This document shows positions 31,994 through 38,074 of a DNA stretch of 38,074 nucleotides, one piece after another. The notes under the pieces were generated by a model. The model saw nothing but the letters and a program-made list of their open reading frames with translations, was not told where the DNA came from and did no database searches. This DNA is from CAYOHY01 sp964403885 (GTDB taxonomy: Bacteria > Actinomycetota > Coriobacteriia > Anaerosomatales > PHET01): contig CAYOHY010000018.1 in NCBI GenBank assembly GCA_964403885.1, positions 1 through 38,074 of the forward strand, read 5' to 3'. Position numbers and translations under genes: made by a program. Position 1 is the first letter of the stretch, and every line of letters starts with the position of its first letter.

Positions 31994-33538
31994 CTAGTTG
32001 CTCTGGACCGGCGTGACCGGCACCTTGCTGAGATCCCAGTCCTTGCCCACGACGACCAGGATGTCGCTGTCGAACGAGTACATCCCCCGGCTCTCGACGA
32101 GCTTGGTGCCCGGGGGCAACGTGGCAGCCACGAGCTCCGCGGCCGCCTTGTCGTCCTTGTAGACCACGAGCGTCTCCTTGTAGACGTTCTGGTTGGCGTT
32201 GCCCACGTCCACCACCTCGAACGCACGCGCCTTGAGGATCGACGAGACCTGCTTGGCCACACCCGCGATGCCCGCACCGTTGCGCACCGTCACCGTGACC
32301 TGTGAGGGCTTCTTGGCAGCGGCCACGGCACCCGAGCTCGATGCGGCACCCACAGTGCCCGACGCGCCCGCCGAAGGCTTGGCCTTGGGCTCGAACGGAA
32401 CGCCGGCGCGGAACTTCTTCACGAGCGCCTGGATGCCCGCGTCGTCGGGCCACAGGAACGGTGAGCGCCATTCGCCGGGGAGCGTGGCGGTGTAGACGTT
32501 GGAGCTGCCGGCACCCTTGAGGGCCTGGGCGGTTCGCAGCATCTCGACCAGCGACATGTCGGTGGAGATGTAGGGCGCCACCGACGAGACGATGTGCGGG
32601 ATCTTGGCCATGCTCGTCTTGGTCGCGATCTGATCGGCGATGGCCTTGAAGAAGATCTGCTGGTTCTTCATGCGCGTGATGTCAGCATCCACATAGTCCC
32701 TGCTGCGGACGAAGGTGAGCGCATGCTCGCCGTCCAGCAGCTGGTAACCCGCATCGACGTGCGCCGCGCGGTGGTGAGGGCTGCGGTCGGCCTTGATGTC
32801 GTCGATCTCGGTGGGGACGTCGACCCACACGCCGCCCATCGCGTCGACGGCGCGCTGGAAGCCGGTGAAGTTCACCGCCATGAAGTGGTTGACCGGGATG
32901 CCCGTGAGCTTTTCGACGGTGTCGATCGCGAGCTGCTCTCGGCCGCGCGCGTAGGCATCGTTCATCTTGCGGTGCCCCACGCCGGGGATCTCGACACGCA
33001 GGTCACGCGGGATCGACATCATCCAGACCTGCTTGGTCTTGGGGTCGATACGAGCGAGCAGCATCGTGTCCGCGCGATAGACGGTCTCCGGCGGACGGCG
33101 GTCGAAGCCCATGATGAGCACCGTGTAGGGCTGCTGCGGCTTGGACTTCGCCAAGTCCACGGCGAGCTTCTCCTTCTTGGTGACCGTCTTTTGCATCGTG
33201 TTCTCGATGTGCTTGGCATAGGCGAACACGCCGAGACCCGCCGCGACGATCAGGAATGCCACCACACCGGCGACGATGGCCGCGATCCGCCCGGCGCGCT
33301 TGCGGCGGCGGTCACGCTCCACCCGCAGACGTGCAGGCGCCGACTCGAGCGAACCCGTGCGCCGCTGACGGGGGTCGGACAGCGCGTACTCCTCAGCCGG
33401 GTTGCCCTTGGGGCGTGGCTTGGCGTCACGCGGCAGCGAGCGCGCGCCGGCCGCCCGCGACGGGGTACGACGCTTCGCAGGCTGACGCTTGTCACCATCG
33501 CGGCCGTTGCCGCCCAGATTGCTTGAATGCTTGCCCAT
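31994..33538 (-). CDS. LytR-CpsA-Psr family glycopolymer-peptidoglycan ligase
   Basis: This 514-residue protein has a basic cytoplasmic N-terminus (about 80 residues), one membrane helix (AAIVAGVVAFLIVAAGLGVFAY, split here at about 83-105) and an extracellular LCP domain (about 135-300): VLIMGFDRRPPETVYRADTM, MMSIPRDLRVEIPG, KMNDAYARG and HALTFVRSRDYVDADITRM, containing the conserved Asp and Arg residues that hold lipid pyrophosphate and metal. A LytR_C domain follows at about 405-500 (QVTVTVRNGAGIAGVAKQV). LCP proteins transfer glycopolymers from undecaprenyl pyrophosphate to peptidoglycan. ATG at 33536-33538 has GGAGG 4 bases upstream. Position behind the wbp genes points to the local polymer as substrate. 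Confidence 0.93.
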   Translation of the reverse strand: MGKHSSNLGGNGRDGDKRQPAKRRTPSRAAGARSLPRDAKPRPKGNPAEEYALSDPRQRRTGSLESAPARLRVERDRRRKRAGRIAAIVAGVVAFLIVAAGLGVFAYAKHIENTMQKTVTKKEKLAVDLAKSKPQQPYTVLIMGFDRRPPETVYRADTMLLARIDPKTKQVWMMSIPRDLRVEIPGVGHRKMNDAYARGREQLAIDTVEKLTGIPVNHFMAVNFTGFQRAVDAMGGVWVDVPTEIDDIKADRSPHHRAAHVDAGYQLLDGEHALTFVRSRDYVDADITRMKNQQIFFKAIADQIATKTSMAKIPHIVSSVAPYISTDMSLVEMLRTAQALKGAGSSNVYTATLPGEWRSPFLWPDDAGIQALVKKFRAGVPFEPKAKPSAGASGTVGAASSSGAVAAAKKPSQVTVTVRNGAGIAGVAKQVSSILKARAFEVVDVGNANQNVYKETLVVYKDDKAAAELVAATLPPGTKLVESRGMYSFDSDILVVVGKDWDLSKVPVTPVQSN

Positions 33539-33589
33539 GATCCTCCGAGATAGCGAATACAACGCCCATTCGCGGGCGTACAGCAGGAA

Positions 33590-34663
33590 CTATGCCTCGA
33601 ACCGAGCTTCCAGCGCCGAGACGATCGCCTCGGCGGCCCGGCCGTCTCCATACACGTCAGGTCGATCGGCGGGTATCCGGATCGCCGACACCGCCTCGAC
33701 GATCGTGTTCTCATCAGTGCCGGCCAGCCGGTTCCATCCAAGCTCGACGGTCTCGACCCACTCGGTCTCCTCGCGCAACGTCACGCAGGGCACGCCGAAG
33801 AAGTAGGCCTCCTTCTGCATACCGCCGGAGTCCGTGAGCAGCGCCGATGCGCATCTCAGCAGCGACACCGTCTCGATGTAGGAGATGGGATCGACCGGTC
33901 GAATGTTGTCCATCTGACCCAGCAGCGCATCGAGACCGAAGGCCTCGATGTTCTTGCGCGTGCGCGGGTGCACCGCCCACAGAACCGTCTTGCCCAGGCG
34001 GCCGAATGCGCGGATGACGGCCTCGAGCCGCGCCGGCGAATCACTCGTGCCGGCGCGGTGCACCGTCGCGAGATAGTAGTCGTCGCGTTCGACCTCGAAG
34101 GCGTCCAACGCGGCCGAGGCATCGACGGTCTCGGCGAAGAATCGTGCGGTGTCGAGCATGACGTCGCCCACCAGGTGCACGCCGGCGATGATGCCTTCGG
34201 CCTCCAGGTTCGCGACCGCGGCACGAGTGGGCACGAGCAACAGCTCCGAGAGGTGATCGACCAGCACGCGGTTGATCTCCTCAGGCATCGTGCGGTTGAA
34301 CGAGCGAAGGCCCGCCTCGACGTGCGCGACCGGTATGTTCGCCTTGGCGGCCGCGAGGCCGGCGGCGAGCGTGGTGTTGGTGTCGCCGTAGACGAGGACG
34401 ACGTCGGGCGCCTGCTCGATGAACAGCTCCTCGAGCATGCCCAGCATCTCACCGGTCTGTCGGCCATGTGAGCCTGAGCCCACCGCGAGATTGAAGTCGG
34501 GCTTGGGAATACCCAGCTGCTCGAAGAAGACGTCGCTCATGGCGTAGTCATAGTGCTGCCCTGAGTGGACGAGGATCTCCTCGTGACGCACCCTGAGCGC
34601 CCTGCACACGGCGGCTGCCTTGACGAACTGAGGGCGCGCCCCCACGACCGAGATGACCTTCAT
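33590..34663 (-). CDS. wbpI: Non-hydrolysing UDP-sugar 2-epimerase (WbpI type)
   Basis: This 357-residue enzyme is of the WecB/WbpI group: VVGARPQFVKAAAVCRALRV (5-24), HSGQHYDYAMSDVFFEQL, YGDTNTTLAAGLAAAK, VAHVEAGLRSFNRTMPEEIN with the catalytic acids, and LLTDSGGMQKEAYFFGVPCV. On its own this could be WecB, making UDP-ManNAc. The preceding wbpA, wbpB, wbpD and wbpE homologues argue for WbpI, which epimerises UDP-2,3-diacetamido-glucuronate to the manno form as the last step. It starts 3 bases after the wbpE stop and ends the set; the LCP gene follows after 51 bases containing a 6-bp hairpin. Confidence 0.88.
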   Translation of the reverse strand: MKVISVVGARPQFVKAAAVCRALRVRHEEILVHSGQHYDYAMSDVFFEQLGIPKPDFNLAVGSGSHGRQTGEMLGMLEELFIEQAPDVVLVYGDTNTTLAAGLAAAKANIPVAHVEAGLRSFNRTMPEEINRVLVDHLSELLLVPTRAAVANLEAEGIIAGVHLVGDVMLDTARFFAETVDASAALDAFEVERDDYYLATVHRAGTSDSPARLEAVIRAFGRLGKTVLWAVHPRTRKNIEAFGLDALLGQMDNIRPVDPISYIETVSLLRCASALLTDSGGMQKEAYFFGVPCVTLREETEWVETVELGWNRLAGTDENTIVEAVSAIRIPADRPDVYGDGRAAEAIVSALEARFEA

Positions 34664-34666
34664 CGC

Positions 34667-35773
34667 TTAGCCCAAGACACCCTTGACCACCGAGACCACG
34701 GTCTCGATCTGCTCCCGCGTGATCCCGGGGAACGCGGGCAGGGCGAAGGTGGCCCCGTCGCAGCTCTCGGTGACCGGGAGCGACGGCTGCACATACTGCG
34801 GGTCCTTGGTGAGCGCCTCCTGCTCGTGCAGCGAGAGCGGGTAGTACAGCGCGGTGCCCACGCCGGCCTGCTTGAGCGCGTCCATGACCTCATCGGCGCG
34901 ATCGGACTTCACGATGTAGAGGTGATAGACGGCGTCGCCGTAGTCGCGCGCCACCGGCAGCTCAAGATCGGGCGTGCCGGCGAGCAGCTCGTCGTAGACG
35001 GCTGCCGCAGCACGGCGCTCGCTGTTCCACCTGTCGAGGTGAGGCAGCTTGACCGAGAGGATGCCGGCCTGCAGCGCATCAAGGCGCGAGTTCACGCCGA
35101 AGGTGTCGTGGTAGTACTTCTTCGAGGTGCCGTGTGCCGCGAACTTGCGTACCCGCTGCGCGAGCACGGCGTCGTCGGTGGTCACGCACCCACCGTCACC
35201 GGCACAGCCCAGGTTCTTGCTGGGGAAGAACGAGAATGCGGCCGCGCGGGCCAGAGCGCCGGCCTTCTTGCCCTTGTAGGTCGCGCCGATCGCCTGGCAC
35301 GCGTCCTCGATGATCTCGAGATCGTGCTTGGCAGCCAGATCGATGAGCGGATCCATGTCCACACACTGGCCGAAGATGTGGACCGGCAGGATCGCCTTGG
35401 TCCTGGGCGTGATGGCCGCCTCGACCTTCGAGACGTCCATGTTGTAGGTCCCGGGCTCGATGTCGACGAACACCGGCGTCGCGCCCGTGTGGGCGATGCA
35501 CTCGGCGGTCGCAAAGAACGTGAACGGCGTGGTGATGACCTCATCGCCCTTGCCGATACCCATGGCGGCCATGATGAGGAACAGGGCGTCGGTGCCGTTG
35601 CCGCACGCCACACAGTGCTCGGTGCCCACGTACTCTGCGATCGCGGCCTCGAGGGCGGCTACCTTGGGACCGCCGATGAAGCCGGCATTGTCCATGGTGT
35701 CGAACCACACGGCGTCGAGCTCGGTCTTCAGTTCGCGGTACTGTGCCTTGAGATCGAGCAGGGGTACGCCCAT
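34667..35773 (-). CDS. wbpE: 3-amino-transferring nucleotide-sugar aminotransferase (WbpE type)
   Basis: This 368-residue PLP enzyme of the DegT/DnrJ family adds the 3-amino group to the 3-keto-glucuronate sugar nucleotide using glutamate. It shows VPLLDLKAQYRELK at the start, ACGNGTDALFLIMAAMGIG (56-74), TTPFTFFATAECI, IIEDACQAIGATYKG and the PLP lysine in SFFPSKNLGCAGDGG (Lys186), a spelling matching WbpE/WlbC enzymes. The ATG at 35771-35773 is preceded by GAGGAG; an in-frame ATG 11 codons upstream is less well placed. It is separated from the acetyltransferase by 92 bases. Confidence 0.9.
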   Translation of the reverse strand: MGVPLLDLKAQYRELKTELDAVWFDTMDNAGFIGGPKVAALEAAIAEYVGTEHCVACGNGTDALFLIMAAMGIGKGDEVITTPFTFFATAECIAHTGATPVFVDIEPGTYNMDVSKVEAAITPRTKAILPVHIFGQCVDMDPLIDLAAKHDLEIIEDACQAIGATYKGKKAGALARAAAFSFFPSKNLGCAGDGGCVTTDDAVLAQRVRKFAAHGTSKKYYHDTFGVNSRLDALQAGILSVKLPHLDRWNSERRAAAAVYDELLAGTPDLELPVARDYGDAVYHLYIVKSDRADEVMDALKQAGVGTALYYPLSLHEQEALTKDPQYVQPSLPVTESCDGATFALPAFPGITREQIETVVSVVKGVLG

Positions 35774-35865
35774 CGCCGATTCACTCCTCGTGGTCTGATT
35801 GAACATCTCGTAGTGTGCACTGACTTCGCGCCCGGTGGCGCGCTCGGTGACCGAGCCGTTACCGC

Positions 35866-36669
35866 CTACTGGTTTTCGAGCAACTCGTCGTGCGGGACCT
35901 CGCGCACCGGCTTCGCAGGCACGCCCAGCACCAGTTGGCGCGGCGCGACGTCGCGCGTGACCACCGAGCCGGTGGCGACGAACGCCTCCTCGCCGATCTC
36001 GATACCGGGCAGGATGTGGCTTCCGCCGCCCACCCGAGCGCCTCGGCGCACCGTGCAGCCTTTGAGCTCGGCGAAGCGCTTCTCGGTGCGCCCCATGTAG
36101 TTGTCGTTGGTGGTGACCACCATCGGTGCGATGAACACGTCATCCTCGAGCGTGACGTACGCCGTGATGTAGGCGCCGCTCTGGATCTTGGTGCGCGCTC
36201 CGATCGTCGTGTCGTTCTCGACGGTCACTGCGCGACCCACGACGGCGCCATCCCCCACCGTGCAGCGTTCGCGAACGCCCGCGTTGTCACCCACGATGAC
36301 GCCCGCGCCCAGCGTCGAGCCCGCCATGAGCACCGTGTGGCTGCCTACCGAGCAGCCGTCACCCAGCACGACGCCGGGGAGCGGGCCACCCTTGGCGGTG
36401 GAGCGCGGCGACAGCGCGGGGCGCTTGCCGACGCACGCGAAGTCAGCGAGACGGCACGCCTCCCCCACCCGGGCGCCCTCGCACACCGTCACGTGGTTGC
36501 CCACCACGCTGTCAGCACCGATGCGCGCACCCGCCTCGATCACCACGAAGTTGCCGATGACCACGCCGGAGGCGATCACCGCGTCCGCGCCCACGACCAC
36601 ACCGTGTCCGTGCACGACACCGTCAGCGATGTCGGCCGAGGGATGAGCGTGCAGTCCGTGGGCCGCCAT
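35866..36669 (-). CDS. wbpD: Left-handed beta-helix sugar N-acetyltransferase (WbpD type, long)
   Basis: This protein would acetylate the 3-amino group to give UDP-2,3-diacetamido-glucuronate. The C-terminal half (about residues 140-255) matches WbpD/WlbB: GARTKIQSGAYITAYVTLED, DVFIAPMVVTTNDNYMGRTE and VPAKPVREVP, preceded by VGGGSHILPGIEIGEEAFVA. WbpD proteins are usually about 190 residues; this one is 267, with extra hexapeptide coils at the N-terminus (HPSADIADGVVHGHGVVVGA onward) and a non-helical loop at about 80-98. GGAGG precedes the ATG by 9 bases and the gene starts 3 bases after wbpB. Confidence 0.87.
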   Translation of the reverse strand: MAAHGLHAHPSADIADGVVHGHGVVVGADAVIASGVVIGNFVVIEAGARIGADSVVGNHVTVCEGARVGEACRLADFACVGKRPALSPRSTAKGGPLPGVVLGDGCSVGSHTVLMAGSTLGAGVIVGDNAGVRERCTVGDGAVVGRAVTVENDTTIGARTKIQSGAYITAYVTLEDDVFIAPMVVTTNDNYMGRTEKRFAELKGCTVRRGARVGGGSHILPGIEIGEEAFVATGSVVTRDVAPRQLVLGVPAKPVREVPHDELLENQ

Positions 36670-36672
36670 GGT

Positions 36673-37701
36673 CTAGACCTCCAGCGAGATGGCGACAGGC
36701 GCGCCGCCGGCCACCATGGACTCGTCGACCGCCTCGAGCACGCGGACGACCGCCAGACCGGAGCGACCGTCACTGCGCGGCGTCTCGCCCGAGCGGCAAC
36801 AGTCCAAGAAGTGCTGCACCTCGATGGAGAGCGGCTCTTTCATCTGCAGGAACGGCATCGTGATATCGCCAAAGCGCAGGGTGAGGTCCTCGTTCCACGA
36901 CATCGCGTCGCCCGTGGGCGCACCCAGGCCCTTGTCGTAGATCGCGATCTTCTCGGTGGCCTGCATGTCGTCGAAGACGAGCATCTTCTTGGTGCCCACC
37001 ACGGTGAGCTTGCGGGTCTTGTGAGGGTCGAGCCACGACACGTGGATGTTGGCCATCTTCCCGCTGGGGAAGTGCAGGTTCGCGAACACGGTGTCTTGCA
37101 CGCCGGGCGTCACGTAGGCGGCGCCGTTGGCCGACACGCTGTCGGGCGTCTCGCCCAGCAGGTACAGCGCCATCGACACGTCGTGAGGCGCGAGCGACCA
37201 AAACGCGTTCTCCTCGGTGCGCACCTTGCCCAGGTTGAGGCGCTGAAGGTAGATGTAGAGCACGTCGCCCAGTTCGCCCGCGGCGATGTAGTCGCGGATC
37301 CAGTTGATCGCGGTGTGGTAGACCATGAGGTGGCCCACCATGAGCGTCACACCGCGCTCGTCGGCCAAGCGCACGAGCGACTCGGAGTCCGCCGAGGTCA
37401 GTGTGAGGGGCTTCTCGACGAAGCAGTGCTTCCCCGCATCGATCACCCGATGCGCGATCGCGAAGTGGCTGGGGGCCGACGTCGCCACGACCACCGCGTC
37501 GATGTCGTCGCGTGCGACGAGCGCGTCGAGGTCGGTCGTGGTCTCCACGCCGGGATACGCCGCCGAGAACTTCGCGAGGTTGGCCTCGGACAGGTCACAG
37601 GCGACCACGAGCTCTGCGTCGCCGAGCCGGTCCAGATTGCGGACCAGGTTGGGTCCCCAGTAGCCGAAACCAACCACGCCCACACGGACCGGAGCAGACA
37701 C
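36673..37701 (-). CDS. wbpB: Gfo/Idh/MocA 3-dehydrogenase of UDP-GlcNAcA (WbpB type)
   Basis: This 342-residue NAD-dependent enzyme oxidises C3 of UDP-N-acetylglucosaminuronate. It has the N-terminal VGVVGFGYWGPNLVRNLDRL (7-26), FVEKPLT with Lys97, MVGHLMVYHTAINWIRDYI and the WlbA/WbpB-like LNLGKVRTEENAFWSLAPHD with the active-site histidine. The family is often 310-320 residues; the extra length is C-terminal. The start is GTG at 37699-37701, sharing one base with the wbpA stop TAG. Confidence 0.88.
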   Translation of the reverse strand: MSAPVRVGVVGFGYWGPNLVRNLDRLGDAELVVACDLSEANLAKFSAAYPGVETTTDLDALVARDDIDAVVVATSAPSHFAIAHRVIDAGKHCFVEKPLTLTSADSESLVRLADERGVTLMVGHLMVYHTAINWIRDYIAAGELGDVLYIYLQRLNLGKVRTEENAFWSLAPHDVSMALYLLGETPDSVSANGAAYVTPGVQDTVFANLHFPSGKMANIHVSWLDPHKTRKLTVVGTKKMLVFDDMQATEKIAIYDKGLGAPTGDAMSWNEDLTLRFGDITMPFLQMKEPLSIEVQHFLDCCRSGETPRSDGRSGLAVVRVLEAVDESMVAGGAPVAISLEV

Positions 37702-38074
37702 TAGAGTCGCACCACCTTGTTGGAGTCGTAGTCCTTGAGCGCGTTGCGCGTATCAAGGATGAGGTCCGCCGAGCGCACGACAAGGTCGTAGTCGACGACC
37801 TTGTGAGCGGCGACGATGAGCACCGCGTCAGCGCGCTGAAGCTCTTCTGCGGTCAGCTCCACGAACGGCACCGTGCGCCCGTCCTCGTGATACTCGGGCA
37901 CGTAGGGGTCGTGGTAGACCACGTCGGCCTCGTTGTCGAGCAGACGGTCGATGACCTTGATGGCCGGGCTCTCGCGCATGTCGTCGATGTCGTTCTTGTA
38001 CGCGACGCCCAGCACGAGGACGCGGCTGCCGGCGAGCGACTTGCGGCGCGTGTTGAGCGCGCTCATGAGGCGCG
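37701..38074 (-). CDS. wbpA: UDP-N-acetylglucosamine 6-dehydrogenase, C-terminal part
   Basis: Only the last 123 or so codons lie in the window; the gene enters from the right edge. The visible part is the C-terminal domain of the nucleotide-sugar dehydrogenase family: KSLAGSRVLVLGVAYKNDID, DMRESPAIKVIDRLL, VVYHDPYVPEY and ILDTRNAL. The VAYKNDIDDMRESPA spelling fits the WbpA/WbpO branch acting on UDP-GlcNAc better than Ugd (compare VAFKPHTDDVRESPA in the gene at 29354). It would provide the first step of the diacetamido-mannuronate route. Confidence 0.85.
   Translation of the reverse strand, partial: RLMSALNTRRKSLAGSRVLVLGVAYKNDIDDMRESPAIKVIDRLLDNEADVVYHDPYVPEYHEDGRTVPFVELTAEELQRADAVLIVAAHKVVDYDLVVRSADLILDTRNALKDYDSNKVVRL

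Noticed and set aside
33562..33579. 6-bp hairpin between wbpI and the LCP gene
   Set aside because: ACGCCC/GGGCGT is short and lacks a U-run. Without other support I do not call it a terminator.
35842..35856. Hairpin GCTCGG-TGA-CCGAGC between wbpD and wbpE
   Set aside because: Six base pairs in GC-rich DNA with no U-run is expected by chance; it might modestly affect wbpE expression.
35890..37704. Long open frame on the plus strand opposite wbpD and wbpB, about 600 codons
   Set aside because: Same reason: it is a low-complexity His/Arg/Asp-rich shadow of two well-supported genes.
1..38074. Search for CRISPR arrays, insertion sequences, prophage genes, tRNA or rRNA
   Set aside because: No regularly spaced direct repeats, no transposase or integrase motifs and no tRNA-like cloverleaf with CCA or GGTTCGAATCC were seen in the intergenic regions.

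Overview
The window is GC-rich and almost fully coding, with many GTG starts, very short intergenic gaps and 1-8 bp gene overlaps. Together with a long-form HPF, SpoIID/LytB-like and LytR-CpsA-Psr proteins, this suggests a high-GC Gram-positive bacterium. My best guess is a deep-branching actinobacterium of the Coriobacteriia type; this is inferred from protein character only, since there is no rRNA gene in the window.

Left part (1-10.7 kb, all on the minus strand) is housekeeping and transport. It holds a conserved protein of unknown function with a regulated-looking promoter, the ribosome hibernation factor hpf, a polar amino-acid ABC transporter (binding lipoprotein, permease, ATPase), an orphan amino-acid-binding lipoprotein preceded by about 270 nt of potentially highly structured leader RNA, comF, an AEC-family permease, and a purine nucleoside phosphorylase / ahcY / mtnA group for recycling SAM by-products.

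Middle and right part (10.8-38.1 kb) is a large cell-surface glycopolymer locus. A minus-strand block (16.6 to 10.8 kb) has three GT4 glycosyltransferases, an O-antigen-polymerase-like membrane protein and a Wzz-like chain-length protein. A plus-strand gene at 16.8-19.3 kb encodes a secreted SpoIID/LytB-like protein with a permuted motif order and three C-terminal repeats. The next block (27.4 to 19.4 kb) is a complete-looking legionaminic-acid-type nonulosonic acid operon in the order legB-legC-ptmE-acetyltransferase-legI-legG-legF, ending with a gene of unknown family that is a good candidate for the sugar transferase. Upstream lies a Wzx-type flippase, and divergently from it UDP-glucose dehydrogenase plus a WbuB-like glycosyltransferase. 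At the right edge, a wbpA-wbpB-wbpD-wbpE-wbpI set (the UDP-2,3-diacetamido-2,3-dideoxy-mannuronic acid pathway of Pseudomonas and Bordetella) leads into an LCP-family ligase gene.

Taken together the right part could make, flip, polymerise and anchor a polyanionic wall glycan containing two rare acidic amino sugars and probably glucuronate. The LCP protein would join it to peptidoglycan. The glycan structure itself is inference. Most likely to repay a closer look are the leader RNA at about 5.4-5.7 kb, the tandem Crp/Fnr-like operators at about 0.96-1.0 kb, the unknown last gene of the leg operon and the permuted SpoIID-like protein. I saw no tRNA, rRNA, insertion sequence, prophage or CRISPR array.
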